Part shown: positions 35,731 through 45,020 of the stretch, piece by piece
How the letters are laid out: every line of letters begins with the position of its first letter
Numbering within the stretch: the stretch's first letter is position 1
Assembly: GCA_964525495.1 (NCBI GenBank)
Contig: CAZGHS010000001.1
Span: forward strand, 124,001 to 188,000
Origin: CAZGHS01 sp964525495
GTDB taxonomy: Bacteria; Patescibacteriota; Microgenomatia; JALYQM01
DNA: 64,000 bases
Direction: 5' to 3'
The notes under the pieces: model-generated
What the model was told of the DNA's origin: nothing
Seen by the model: only the letters and a program-made list of their open reading frames with translations
Database searches by the model: none
Program-made: the position numbers and the translations under genes

Positions 35731-36780
35731 CTAAGACGGAATATACCGCTGCAATGATACAACATATCCCGAAAGCTGATCCACCAGTCCTGCTTCCCGA
35801 GTTCGAAATGCAATTTCTTGAGTTCCCATTTGCACCCCAGATTCAACAAAATTATGTGAACCAAACATTGCTTCCTTGCCGTCAACAATAAGTAGCTTAG
35901 CGTGAATCTTACGATCAAGATGTATAAACCGAATGTGTTTTCCATGTCGTTCCAGCGCTCGTTTAAAAACAATATAAAAATAGCGCAAAGGGAATTTGGT
36001 AAATGTCACATCATCTTCATTCGAGGTATAAATCGTCACATTCACCCCCTGCTTTGACTTACTCAAAAGTAGTTCGAGCATATAATGCTCAGGCACCATC
36101 TGCGAAACAAAAACTATTTCTTTTTGCGCTTCGGTCACCAGTTTCACTGCCTCTTTATAAATCAAAGATCTACCTTTTATTCCGCTATCCACCAATACTG
36201 TGCCGTATTTGTCCACACTAAAACTATAATCTTGAGCCGGACGTTTATCATTTACCTGTACGAACTGAGTTGCCAAAGCCTGAACCATATCAGCATTCTC
36301 AAACCGCACCATAAAATCAAGATTTTTAAACGACGCATCAAAAAAATTCATCCCACCCATCCAAGCATGATCGTCTACAATATATATCTTTATGTGATTC
36401 CGCCCCATCACAGGCAAAAAATGAATACCCATGAGAGGTTTGTTAACCTCAACAAAATGTACACCTCCTGCTGCCAATCGAGCAAAGAGCGCTTTAGTTT
36501 CATTCCGTACCGCATCTTCTTCAGCTAACAATTTATCATTAAAAGTCGGCAAAAGCCGTATGTTTCCATGCAAATACCGCTCAGTGACCCAATCATGATA
36601 GATACGGACATCAACGCCTCGCCCAGCAGCATCCAAGAGCAACGGCTCCAGAGAACTAAAAACCTCTCCCGTCTCCATCACCATAGCCTGAAGCCAGATC
36701 CGCTTCTCAGCACGGGGTATTCTCTCCTTCAAATCAACAAGAAATTCTGAGGGATTTTGAACTAAGGTCGGAAATTCCAT
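35731..36780 (-). CDS. phospholipase D-like (cardiolipin synthase-type) protein
   Basis: 349 residues with two HKD motifs, HIKIYIVDD and HAKLLIVDG, each followed by GGMNF and GSHNF. No N-terminal membrane helices, unlike classical cardiolipin synthase (about 480 residues); resembles the short PLD proteins that join or hydrolyse phospholipids. Probably makes cardiolipin or a related lipid (inference). TATAAT at 36789-36794 gives a two-base leader. Confidence 0.88.
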   Translation of the reverse strand: MEFPTLVQNPSEFLVDLKERIPRAEKRIWLQAMVMETGEVFSSLEPLLLDAAGRGVDVRIYHDWVTERYLHGNIRLLPTFNDKLLAEEDAVRNETKALFARLAAGGVHFVEVNKPLMGIHFLPVMGRNHIKIYIVDDHAWMGGMNFFDASFKNLDFMVRFENADMVQALATQFVQVNDKRPAQDYSFSVDKYGTVLVDSGIKGRSLIYKEAVKLVTEAQKEIVFVSQMVPEHYMLELLLSKSKQGVNVTIYTSNEDDVTFTKFPLRYFYIVFKRALERHGKHIRFIHLDRKIHAKLLIVDGKEAMFGSHNFVESGVQMGTQEIAFRTREAGLVDQLSGYVVSLQRYIPS

Positions 36781-36807
36781 ATTATAAGATTATACTATAA
36801 AAAGGGA

Positions 36808-37023
36808 TTATTCTATCTTACGGGTATTAAGATCGGGATAAGCTTCTTGTTCTCTACTACTAGAACCGACAGACTCTTTAAATCGTCTTATACCTACACC
36901 ATTGTTTTTAACTATGAAAGCATAGTCTCCTTTTATGCCATCTAAGACTGCCTCGATAAGAGGATAACCCGCTACTATAGCGTCTTTAACTGTACGTGAT
37001 CTAATTAACCGTTTTTCTGACAT
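36808..37023 (-). CDS. small protein, unknown
   Basis: 71 residues, basic N-terminus, a hydrophobic middle (DAIVAGYPLIEAVLDGIKGDYAF, read in two parts) and a charged tail. No recognised family. No clear ribosome site. Confidence 0.5.
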   Translation of the reverse strand: MSEKRLIRSRTVKDAIVAGYPLIEAVLDGIKGDYAFIVKNNGVGIRRFKESVGSSSREQEAYPDLNTRKIE

Positions 37024-37059
37024 ATATTGACAACAATAAAAAAGGTAGTAAACTTAACT

Positions 37060-37272
37060 AAAACGTGGAGTCTATCCCAATAGACAATTTGATTATAAAA
37101 ATCAAAACGTTGCATGCGTTAAAGCAAAATTATAGCATAAACATGTCAACCTAGCCAGTTGTAAAAACGGCAAATAAGATCGCAAATGCGATGAAACAAG
37201 GTGGTACCACGACTAAGCTCGTCCTTGTAGAGAAAAGAGATTACTCTTTTGTCTGCAGCGACGAGTTTTTTT
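37060..37272 (+). promoter_or_regulatory. T-box riboswitch leader of the proS operon
   Basis: The core is clear: CAAGG (37197-37201), the T-box bulge TGGTACC (37202-37208), ACGA, a six-base loop, TCGT and CCTTG (37223-37227) form the antiterminator. The alternative terminator pairs CTCGTC (37218-37223) with GACGAG (37260-37265) and ends in seven T (37266-37272). A stem ATCGC-AAAT-GCGAT at 37179-37192 precedes it, as stem III does. TGGT would pair with an ACCA tRNA end, fitting the A discriminator of tRNA-Pro. Further 5', 37062-37111 folds as a three-way junction with a CCCA loop, which could hold a Pro codon (CCC or CCA); this part does not look like a standard stem I, so its role is uncertain. 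Confidence 0.75.
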
Positions 37273-37285
37273 GTACAATAAAAAT

Positions 37286-37819
37286 ATGATAAACATAATA
37301 TTCGAGTCTCATAACACCACAGTAGACAACGAAAACAATCGTGCGTCAGGTCATTATGATGTTGAACTCTCAGAAAAAGGCAAACAGCAATCCAGAGCTT
37401 TAGGGGAAAGATATAAGGGCACCCAAATTGACGCAATCTTCTGCTCTGATATGCAACGCTCATACAAAACAGCCGAAGGCGCTTTTCCTCACAGAGATAT
37501 TCCCACCTTCCGAGATGAGCGTCTTCGCGAATGTGATTATGGCGATATGACTCGAGCACCTAAAGACCAGGTTGAAGGCGAGCGCATGCAACGTATCATC
37601 ACGCCTTATCCCAACGGTGAAAGCCTTCAACAACGAACACAGAAAATGAAATCATTTTTAGATGAAATAAAAGAACAGTATGATGGGAAGATCATCATGA
37701 TAATCGGTCACCGTGCAACTCGCTACGCACTCGAGCACTATTTAAATAATAAATCATTAGAACAAGCAATCTCAGAGCCCAATCAATGGCAACCAGGCTG
37801 GAAGTATTATTTACAGTAA
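37286..37819 (+). CDS. histidine phosphatase-like protein with altered RHG motif
   Basis: 177 residues from the ATG at 37286. Phosphoglycerate mutase-like fold: catalytic His9, Arg58 (SDMQRSYKTAE), Glu82 (LRECDYGD) and His142 (IIGHRAT) are in place. However the hallmark RHG reads SHN (residues 8-10), losing the phosphate-binding Arg. Could be a weak phosphatase or a non-enzymatic binder. First gene after the T-box; a TACAAT box (37274-37279) also lies seven bases before the ATG. Followed by a small gene and proS. Confidence 0.8.
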   Translation: MINIIFESHNTTVDNENNRASGHYDVELSEKGKQQSRALGERYKGTQIDAIFCSDMQRSYKTAEGAFPHRDIPTFRDERLRECDYGDMTRAPKDQVEGERMQRIITPYPNGESLQQRTQKMKSFLDEIKEQYDGKIIMIIGHRATRYALEHYLNNKSLEQAISEPNQWQPGWKYYLQ

Positions 37820-37831
37820 GGAAAGCCTATT

Positions 37832-38047
37832 ATGCAACCAAGCGAAGTACCCAAACAAAGCACCCCAAACGATATAGCTACCTGTACTGTAGAAACATGC
37901 ATTTTGACAAACCAAAGGGAGCCAGATAGACCACATTGCCTCTGGATTCAAGGGCAAATTGTCGCAGCAAACCCATCACCGGAGTATATTCAAATGATCA
38001 GGAAACAATATGCAAACTGTCCAAGATTACGAAAAACAATAAATTAA
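37832..38047 (+). CDS. small Cys-containing protein in the proS operon, unknown
   Basis: 71 residues with four Cys in TCTVETC, HCLW and NCPR contexts, possibly a metal site. AAGGAAAG precedes the ATG. Lies 12 bases after the phosphatase-like gene and 16 before proS, so part of the same transcript. Confidence 0.65.
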   Translation: MQPSEVPKQSTPNDIATCTVETCILTNQREPDRPHCLWIQGQIVAANPSPEYIQMIRKQYANCPRLRKTIN

Positions 38048-38063
38048 AAAAAGGAAAACACAT

Positions 38064-39500
38064 ATGGCACAAACATTCGAAAAAAAAGGCGTCACCAAAA
38101 AGTCAGAAAACATCTCTGACTGGTATATCGACGTCATTACCAAATCTGGCATGGCCGACTACTCACCTGTTAAGGGATGTATCGTCTACCGCCCGCTCTC
38201 CTACGCTATCTGGGAAAACATCCAGCACTTCATGAATGCAGGCATGAAAGCCATGGACGTCGAGAACTGTTACTTCCCTCTTTTTATTCCAGAATCGTTT
38301 CTAAAAAAAGAAGCAAGCCATGTCGAAGGCTTTGCTCCAGAACTCGCAGTAGTCACTATAGCAGGTGGCGAAGAGCTCGAAGAAAAATTAGTTGTCCGTC
38401 CAACATCCGAAACCATCATGTACACCATGTACAGCAAGTGGATCCAGTCTCACCGTGATCTCCCACTCAAACTCAACCAATGGAATAACGTCGTCCGATG
38501 GGAAAAGCGCACCTATCCATTCATCCGCGGAGCAGAGTTCCTCTGGCAAGAAGCACACACAGCGCATGCCACACATGAGGAATGCTGGCAGCAAGTGCTC
38601 GACGCTCTCGATCTCTATGCACGCACATACGAAGAACTCATGGCACTTCCAGTTATTAAGGGTCTCAAATCTCAATCTGAGAAATTTGCAGGCGCGGTCA
38701 ACACCACAACCTGCGAAAACATCATGCCAGACGGTAAAGCTCTCCAGTCATGTACATCACACGATCTCGGACAAAACTTTTCGAAAGCCTTTGATGTTAT
38801 GTTCCAAGACAAAGAAGGTCAAAACCAATACGTCCACCAAACCAGCTTTGGCTATTCCACTCGCTCTCTCGGCGGACTCGTCATGGTTCATGGCGATGAT
38901 CAGGGGCTCGTCCTCCCACCTCGCGTCGCACCAACTCAGGTAGTGATCATTCCAATCGGACAAGAAAACGAAGTATTAAAAGCTGCAGAAAATATCAAAC
39001 TCGCACTCGAACAAAACTTTATCAGAGCTAAACTCGATGTTCGCTCAGAGTACTCACTCGGTTTCAAACGCAATGAACACGAACTCAAAGGGACACCTGT
39101 ACGACTAGAAATTGGACAAAAAGAACTCGAGTCAGGGATGGTTTCAGTATCAATTCGCCACAATTCTCAAAAGGAACAAACACCAATCGAATCAATTAGT
39201 ACATACATGCCAAACCTACTGACCATTATTCACAACGATATGTTCGAAAAAGCTAAAAAAATGCAGCATGATCTCACATCAGTTGCAGACACTTACGATC
39301 AATTCAAACAAATCATGGAAACCAAAAAGGGATTTATCTATGCTCACTGGTGCGAAAATGCAGAATGCGAAGCCAAAATCAAAGAAGAAACCAAGGCAAA
39401 CACACGATGCTTACCCTTCGACCAAGTAGGAGAGAAAGGTTCATGCATCTATTGTGGCAAACCATCAAACCACAAATGGCTCTTTGCACAAGCATATTAA
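38064..39500 (+). CDS. proS: prolyl-tRNA synthetase, archaeal/eukaryotic type
   Basis: 478 residues, the short ProRS class (no large editing insert). Class II motifs: motif 2 VVRWEKRTYPFIRGAEFLWQEAHT, preceded by VVRPTSETIMYTMYSKWI, and the anticodon domain with GLVLPPRVAPTQVVIIPIG. The C-terminal zinc-type domain has CENAECEAK and CIYCGKPS and ends in the conserved aromatic Tyr. Charges tRNA-Pro. Probably under T-box control from 37.2 kb. AAAGGAAAA ribosome site. Confidence 0.97.
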   Translation: MAQTFEKKGVTKKSENISDWYIDVITKSGMADYSPVKGCIVYRPLSYAIWENIQHFMNAGMKAMDVENCYFPLFIPESFLKKEASHVEGFAPELAVVTIAGGEELEEKLVVRPTSETIMYTMYSKWIQSHRDLPLKLNQWNNVVRWEKRTYPFIRGAEFLWQEAHTAHATHEECWQQVLDALDLYARTYEELMALPVIKGLKSQSEKFAGAVNTTTCENIMPDGKALQSCTSHDLGQNFSKAFDVMFQDKEGQNQYVHQTSFGYSTRSLGGLVMVHGDDQGLVLPPRVAPTQVVIIPIGQENEVLKAAENIKLALEQNFIRAKLDVRSEYSLGFKRNEHELKGTPVRLEIGQKELESGMVSVSIRHNSQKEQTPIESISTYMPNLLTIIHNDMFEKAKKMQHDLTSVADTYDQFKQIMETKKGFIYAHWCENAECEAKIKEETKANTRCLPFDQVGEKGSCIYCGKPSNHKWLFAQAY

Positions 39501-39505
39501 ACAAC

Positions 39506-39535
39506 TTGATTACTTAAGCATCTAAGGTGTACGCT
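39506..39535 (+). promoter_or_regulatory. promoter of the aquaporin gene
   Basis: TTGATT (39506-39511), 18-base spacer, TACGCT (39530-39535); nine-base leader containing AGGGA. Confidence 0.55.
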
Positions 39536-39550
39536 AGAAGCAGGGAAATT

Positions 39551-40153
39551 ATGGACAAAACACTTCTCAAACAATTAGCAGCTGAGTGTCTCGGCACATT
39601 CACACTCTCATTTGTTGTACTAGCATCAATCAACAATCCATCCTTCCCTATTCCGACACCATTTCTTGCAGCACTCACTTTGGGAGTGTTTGTCGCAACA
39701 ATAGGAAAAATATCTGGGTGCCATATTAATCCGGCAGTTACACTTGCACTATTATCAATCAAAGAGATAACTCCACATAAAGCACTGCGATACATCATTG
39801 CACAAATACTAGGTGCGGCACTCGCAAAAACAATATTAACAATGCTCATTCCCAATCTAGTATCAGCAACGGCAACAACATCTGTCCAAGCCGCAGTATT
39901 TGAAACACTCGGTTCAATGATATTTATCTTTGGTATCGCATCTGTGGTATTCAAAAAAACATCAGAAAATATAGCGCCACCAGTCATCGGTCTCTCTTTA
40001 TTACTAGGTATCTCAACAGCTGCACTCGGATCAAACGCAATTCTCAACCCAGCAGTGGCACTCGCAATCGGCTCGACCAACCTAATTTACATAATTGCAC
40101 CAGTTGTCGGTGGAATCATCGCGATGCATAAATATAAGTGGTTAGTAAAGTAA
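39551..40153 (+). CDS. MIP family channel (aquaporin/glycerol facilitator), short
   Basis: 200 residues from the ATG at 39551. Two NPA motifs, HINPAV and ILNPAV, and six expected membrane segments with very short loops; shorter than usual (230-280). E in LAAECLGTF and the second-half FETLGSM match the family's helix-1 and helix-4 Glu. Water or small-solute channel; selectivity not read from the sequence. Convergent with purF, one base apart. Confidence 0.92.
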   Translation: MDKTLLKQLAAECLGTFTLSFVVLASINNPSFPIPTPFLAALTLGVFVATIGKISGCHINPAVTLALLSIKEITPHKALRYIIAQILGAALAKTILTMLIPNLVSATATTSVQAAVFETLGSMIFIFGIASVVFKKTSENIAPPVIGLSLLLGISTAALGSNAILNPAVALAIGSTNLIYIIAPVVGGIIAMHKYKWLVK

Positions 40154-40154
40154 A

Positions 40155-41546
40155 CTAGGTCCTATTCTTCACATCGTAACTAAACTCACTTCTTCTCTCA
40201 GCCAAATCAATCGGATACTCTCCATTAAAACACCCCGTATACAGTTGATCCTTCGGCACGCCCACAGCTCTGACCATCTCATCAAAAGGTAAAAACGTTA
40301 AACTCGTCGCTCCAATCTTAACTCGCATCTCTTCTATCTCCATATGCGCAGCAGATAAGTCTTTCTGTGCAGGCAAATCTATTCCATAAAAATCTGGAAA
40401 CAAGATCGGCGAAGAAGAGATCACCAGGTGCACCTCTTTCGCTCCAGCATCAAATATTCGCTTTACTATCCTCGGCGCCGTATTCAATCGCACAATCGAA
40501 TCATCCACCAAAACCACTTTCAAATCCTTCACCGCTTCCGACACCACGTTATACTTCATATCTGCTGATCGATCACGTAAATACGTACTCGGCATGATAA
40601 ACGTCCGATGAATATATCGATTCTTCACAATTCCCATCCGCAACGGTATCCCCTTTCTTTCGGCAAAACCCTCCGCCGCAGGCACCGCAGAATCTGGTAC
40701 AGGCACCACCACATCAGCATCTACGTTCAAAATATCAGCCAAAGACTCACCTAAGCGTTTCCGCACAGAATAAACCCGTTCTCCCAGCAACATACTTTCC
40801 GGTCGTGCGAAATACACAAATTCAAACAAATCCAATTTCTGAGTTCCCTCAACTAATTGCTCACTGCGCAAACCAGATTTATCTATCACTACCATCTCTC
40901 CTGGTTTTACATCCCGCAAAATCTTTGCCTGCACAGTATCAATCGCACACGTCTCTGACGACACCACGTAATGATCATTCCCATATACACCTACACTCAA
41001 CGGTCGTATCCCATACCCATCCCGCACTGCAACCAAAGTATCTTTAGTCAAAACAAGCAAGGAAAACGCACCTGTGAATAATGGAAAAGAATTTCTGACT
41101 GCTTCATCAAGTGAAGCACCCTTATGCACATAAAAGCTAATCGCCTGATACATCAATTCAGAATCATTCAATCCTTCTGTAGCCAAACCATGTTCCGCAC
41201 AAAACTCCAACAAGAGTTCTATACTCGGCAAATTACCATTATGAGCAAGAGCAACATCTCTATAAAACGAAACCGGCTGCAAATGCCCATCTCCACCAGA
41301 TGTTCCGTACCTATTGTGTCCTATCGCAACATTACATCCAGCCAATCGCGCAAAATCCTCTTCCGAATACACATGGCTGACTAAGCCCTTACCTTTATGA
41401 GTCTGAATCTCTTTACCATCCGCGGCAGCAATCCCAGAAGACTCTTGTCCGCGGTGCTGTAACCCAAACAAGCCAAAAAAAGTCTGACGGGCAGCGTCAG
41501 AACCATTAAACACACCAAATACTCCGCACTTTTCGTGAATATCCAT
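40155..41546 (-). CDS. purF: amidophosphoribosyltransferase (PurF)
   Basis: 463 residues from the ATG at 41546. Commits PRPP to purine synthesis using glutamine. The nucleophile Cys7 follows a six-residue propeptide (MDIHEK), then GVFGV, GLQHRGQESSGIA, GHNRYGTSG. The PRPP loop VVLVDDSIVR is kept but the usual GTT is LNT (RLNTAPRIV), a change beside the phosphate-binding loop. No other purine gene is near, so it may serve a salvage-type or partial pathway. Upstream in-frame codons to 41609 are unlikely to be translated. Confidence 0.93.
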   Translation of the reverse strand: MDIHEKCGVFGVFNGSDAARQTFFGLFGLQHRGQESSGIAAADGKEIQTHKGKGLVSHVYSEEDFARLAGCNVAIGHNRYGTSGGDGHLQPVSFYRDVALAHNGNLPSIELLLEFCAEHGLATEGLNDSELMYQAISFYVHKGASLDEAVRNSFPLFTGAFSLLVLTKDTLVAVRDGYGIRPLSVGVYGNDHYVVSSETCAIDTVQAKILRDVKPGEMVVIDKSGLRSEQLVEGTQKLDLFEFVYFARPESMLLGERVYSVRKRLGESLADILNVDADVVVPVPDSAVPAAEGFAERKGIPLRMGIVKNRYIHRTFIMPSTYLRDRSADMKYNVVSEAVKDLKVVLVDDSIVRLNTAPRIVKRIFDAGAKEVHLVISSSPILFPDFYGIDLPAQKDLSAAHMEIEEMRVKIGATSLTFLPFDEMVRAVGVPKDQLYTGCFNGEYPIDLAERRSEFSYDVKNRT

Positions 41547-41645
41547 AACAAGCACCCTTACTGTAGGAGTATCCCGACCTAAATGCAATCGCGAAATCCA
41601 TATACCCATTTCTTACCACAGACAATGTAATATAATTCACAAAGC

Positions 41646-42152
41646 ATGTTCAATTCAGACAAAAAAGAATCTCCTGTCCCACTCACAATTTCGCTCAAAA
41701 AGCTGGCAATCCTCTCGGTCACCAGTCTCGGATTCTACGACTTCTACTGGTTCTATAAACAGTGGAAAGCTCTTCAGCACATCAAAAAAAGCAACATTTC
41801 CCCCATCGGACGAGCCGTATTCTCAAAAGTATTCGCTTATTTGCTCTTCAAGGAATACTTTAAACTCGCAAAACAAGAAACACATCAAACCTATCCTTGG
41901 CCATCAGCGCTTGCTTTCGCATACATCATCCCTGGACTATTAAGCCAATATGGTCGCATATTCTGGATATTCACCTTCGCCAGCGCAATTCCTCTCATAC
42001 CTGCCCAAAAAGCTATCAACGACTATGCCAAAGCGAAAAATCCAGCACTTCATGTCAGTGATACCTTTAGCTGGTACGAAAAGGGTATAATACTGACTGG
42101 AAGTATTCTTATCCTGCTCGCATTAGTAAAAATAGGACAAAGCCTTCTATGA
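41646..42152 (+). CDS. DUF4234-like membrane protein
   Basis: 168 residues with about three to four membrane segments; the segment SLGFYDFYWFYKQWKAL is typical of DUF4234. Function unknown. TATAAT at 41631-41636 gives a three-base leader. Overlaps the DUF2207 gene by ATGA. Confidence 0.75.
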   Translation: MFNSDKKESPVPLTISLKKLAILSVTSLGFYDFYWFYKQWKALQHIKKSNISPIGRAVFSKVFAYLLFKEYFKLAKQETHQTYPWPSALAFAYIIPGLLSQYGRIFWIFTFASAIPLIPAQKAINDYAKAKNPALHVSDTFSWYEKGIILTGSILILLALVKIGQSLL

Positions 42153-43801
42153 AAAAAATTGCGATAGCTTTCTCACTCTTTCTGTTATTCTTGTCACCTT
42201 CTCAAGCATTCGCTGAACAGATAAATTCATACGATGTACAGATAAATATAAACTCTGACGGCACTATGAAGGTAACCGAAAACATTCTCTACGATTTTGA
42301 ATCCAACGATCGTCATGGCATATTTCGAGATCTCCCTCGATCAACCAAAGTCGCTGACAAATATCGCATTCAAAAATATACTATCGAGCAAGTTCTCAAA
42401 AATCGTCAGAACGAGAAATACACTACTTCATCCAAAGGTGATAATTTCTCAGTCAAAATCGGCGATCCCGATAAAACCATTAATGGTGAACACAGATACA
42501 CGATTGCATATAAAGTAGAAAATGGACTCGGCACCCTTAACGAAGGCGACGAGCTCTATTGGAACGTCACAGGTAACGATTGGAATGTACCGATTCTTAA
42601 CGCAAGTGCATCTATCCAAACACCCTCCAGCATAGCAACAACAAAAGCAACTTGTTTCACTGGGACTACGGGCAGTTCAGCACAAAACTGCAGTATATCT
42701 CAAGACAAAAAACGCTTCACTGCCCCTGGTCTTGGACCCAATGAAGGACTTACCCTTGTCACTGGCTTTCCTCCAAACACATATCCAAAAAACACACTTT
42801 CTGACCAACCAGCAACGGCCCTCTCTCCACTTGCACAAACACTTCTTTTCATAGCTGGAATAGCATTTTTCGGCATACTTAACATCATTGCACCACTCCT
42901 AGTTTGGAACTGGTACAAAAAAACCCAGAAAACAAAACTAGGCGAACCTACCGTAAACTTTGATATCCCGAGCACCACAGATAATCGCCTTTCCCCCGCA
43001 CTCGCAGGCGCACTCGACACCGCAGAGCTCGAACAAAACGACGTAGTCGCCACCATCTTCGATCTTGCCATCAGAAAGCATCTCAAAATCCGCCAAGAAA
43101 CAGAAAAAAAGAACTATGTAGTCTTCGAAAAAGAAGAAAAGAAATACTACTTTGAAAAATTGCCTGCACCCTCTGACGATGCACTCGAGCCACACGAAAA
43201 GATTCTTATGGATAGGCTATTCAAAAGCTCAGACGTAATAGATCTTTCAACACTTAACACAGACTTCTACGAAACTTTTCAAAAAATGGAAAAAAACGTC
43301 TACAGCCAACTCGTTCAAAAAAAACTATATACAAGCGATCCAAAGTCCAGAAAAACAATGCTGATTGTATTTGGAGTTATCGCTCTCTCTTTCGGTGGAA
43401 TTATATTAGGGCCAATCTTACTCTATCTATCCCGCAAAAACACCAACCGCACAGAGCTCGGCAACCAAATCGACTGGAATATTGATGGACTCAAATTATT
43501 CTTAGAAAAAATGAACCGTAATTATACCTGGCAAGCCAATCAAATAGCAGTAGTCGAACAGATGATCCCTTATGCTATGGCGCTCGGTCATATAGATAAA
43601 TTTATGGAGCAACTCAAAGTGATTATGCCAGAATATCAACCAACCTGGTACTCAGGCGCCACACCGTTCTATAACATCTCACCAGCACTTATGAGTACTA
43701 TGAACAGCAGCTTCACAACCAATGCACCATCCTCATCAAGCGGCTTCTCAGGTGGATCATCCGGAGGCGGTGGTGGTGGCGGAGGCGGCGGAAGCTGGTA
43801 A
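42149..43801 (+). CDS. DUF2207 membrane protein with poly-Gly tail
   Basis: 550 residues. Signal peptide (1-22, ending AFA), an extracellular DUF2207 beta domain (about 25-200; SYDVQININSDGTMKVTENI), a membrane helix near 228-256, a cytoplasmic part, two more helices near 405-432, and a C-terminus GGSSGG followed by ten Gly and SW. This arrangement is standard for DUF2207. Role unknown, probably envelope related. Translationally coupled to the DUF4234 gene. Confidence 0.9.
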   Translation: MKKIAIAFSLFLLFLSPSQAFAEQINSYDVQININSDGTMKVTENILYDFESNDRHGIFRDLPRSTKVADKYRIQKYTIEQVLKNRQNEKYTTSSKGDNFSVKIGDPDKTINGEHRYTIAYKVENGLGTLNEGDELYWNVTGNDWNVPILNASASIQTPSSIATTKATCFTGTTGSSAQNCSISQDKKRFTAPGLGPNEGLTLVTGFPPNTYPKNTLSDQPATALSPLAQTLLFIAGIAFFGILNIIAPLLVWNWYKKTQKTKLGEPTVNFDIPSTTDNRLSPALAGALDTAELEQNDVVATIFDLAIRKHLKIRQETEKKNYVVFEKEEKKYYFEKLPAPSDDALEPHEKILMDRLFKSSDVIDLSTLNTDFYETFQKMEKNVYSQLVQKKLYTSDPKSRKTMLIVFGVIALSFGGIILGPILLYLSRKNTNRTELGNQIDWNIDGLKLFLEKMNRNYTWQANQIAVVEQMIPYAMALGHIDKFMEQLKVIMPEYQPTWYSGATPFYNISPALMSTMNSSFTTNAPSSSSGFSGGSSGGGGGGGGGGSW

Positions 43802-43804
43802 TAA

Positions 43805-44806
43805 ATGGATAGTAACCTTATCGACTATCTAAACCAAGCATATAAACTAGATATTCTCGAACAGGTCGAAAAGGTTACTGGCGGCTTTCTTTCCGATAAC
43901 TACAGACTCGAAACGAAATCTGGTCAAAAGTTCTTTCTCAAACAACATCGACACACAGACGAAAACGTAATCAGACAAGTCATGATAATTGAGAAATATT
44001 TTAGCGACCACAAGATCCCTATTATTTTGCCCATTTCAGACTTACACAACCAAAGCTACTTTAAATATCAAGAAAACTTCTACAGCCTATACCCCTATAT
44101 AAATGCAAAAAGCGTAAGTAGAAAAACAATTTCAGATAAAGCTCTTGAGCAAATGGGAATTATGCTCGGAAAAATTCATCTCGCAGGGAAAAATGCAGAT
44201 AAAAGTAAATTCTCACAACGGAGCAACAACCTTAAGGTAACTAAATTTTACAACCGCTACCCAATCCTGTTAGAGGCCATAACTACACAAACCGATCCGA
44301 CAAACTACGACACGCAGGCGTTGAAGTTACTTAAGTTAAAGCTGGAAATGTCCAAATCACAAACCTGGGAAGAATCAGAACTACAAATGCCCTATGATCA
44401 CCTTATTCATGGAGATTATCACGACCAAAATATCTTTTTTAATGAAAACGAAGAAGTTACGCATATCTTTGATCTAGAGAAATCAGAGATTGCTCCCCGC
44501 CTGTTTGAACTAATACGGTCAATAGATTACGTCTGTTTCAATAACGGCTATACACAAGAAGTTTACAACAAGGCGCTTATCTATCGAAATGCATACCATC
44601 ATGTTTATCCCATCCCCAAAGTCGAACTGCGTAAAACACTTAACGCATACGTCTCCTCAAAAACGCATGACACATGGATTTTGCACGAACACTACATCAC
44701 CAAAAGCACAAGGCAAGACGACCTATTCCCGTATCATATAGCAGGGATAAATTACTTAAAAGACAATTATCAGACCTGGATAAACAAACTATTAGAAGGA
44801 ATCTAG
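43805..44806 (+). CDS. aminoglycoside/choline-kinase-like phosphotransferase
   Basis: 333 residues. Kinase-like fold: GGFLSDNYRLET loop, FFLKQHR with the ATP-binding Lys, catalytic HGDYHDQN, and HIFDLEKSE for metal binding. Closest in pattern to the homoserine kinase/spectinomycin phosphotransferase-like APH group; the substrate is likely a small alcohol or sugar. Starts three bases after DUF2207, third gene of the operon. Its last bases overlap the convergent PspC gene. Confidence 0.85.
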   Translation: MDSNLIDYLNQAYKLDILEQVEKVTGGFLSDNYRLETKSGQKFFLKQHRHTDENVIRQVMIIEKYFSDHKIPIILPISDLHNQSYFKYQENFYSLYPYINAKSVSRKTISDKALEQMGIMLGKIHLAGKNADKSKFSQRSNNLKVTKFYNRYPILLEAITTQTDPTNYDTQALKLLKLKLEMSKSQTWEESELQMPYDHLIHGDYHDQNIFFNENEEVTHIFDLEKSEIAPRLFELIRSIDYVCFNNGYTQEVYNKALIYRNAYHHVYPIPKVELRKTLNAYVSSKTHDTWILHEHYITKSTRQDDLFPYHIAGINYLKDNYQTWINKLLEGI

Positions 44807-44991
44807 ACAGTTTCTTCTGGAATTAATACCCAAAGCAAAATATAAGGAAGGATACCTGGCAAACCACCCGGCAACAAAAGTATGACAGCAATGATCCGAA
44901 TAATCGTAACATCAACTCCCAAATAATTTGCCAAAGCGAGGCAAACGCCTGCAATTTTTCTTCCTTCTCGTGGGCGAATCAATTTTTTCAT
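44803..44991 (-). CDS. PspC domain protein
   Basis: 62 residues, only the PspC domain: KLIRPREGRKIAGVCLALANYLGVDVTIIR (read in parts) then a membrane helix and WVLIPEE. Possibly an envelope-stress factor, as for PspC elsewhere. TATAAT at 44998-45003 ends seven bases before the ATG, so leaderless. Confidence 0.9.
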   Translation of the reverse strand: MKKLIRPREGRKIAGVCLALANYLGVDVTIIRIIAVILLLPGGLPGILPYILLWVLIPEETV

Positions 44992-45020
44992 ATATGCATT
45001 ATATCATTAATATAAAGTAA

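Noticed and set aside
37146..37559. 137-codon minus strand ORF across the T-box and phosphatase start
   Set aside because: Antisense to a recognised RNA element and a gene with catalytic motifs; shadow frame.
43750..43800. GGN repeat tract as a microsatellite
   Set aside because: It encodes the poly-Gly tail normal for DUF2207 proteins.
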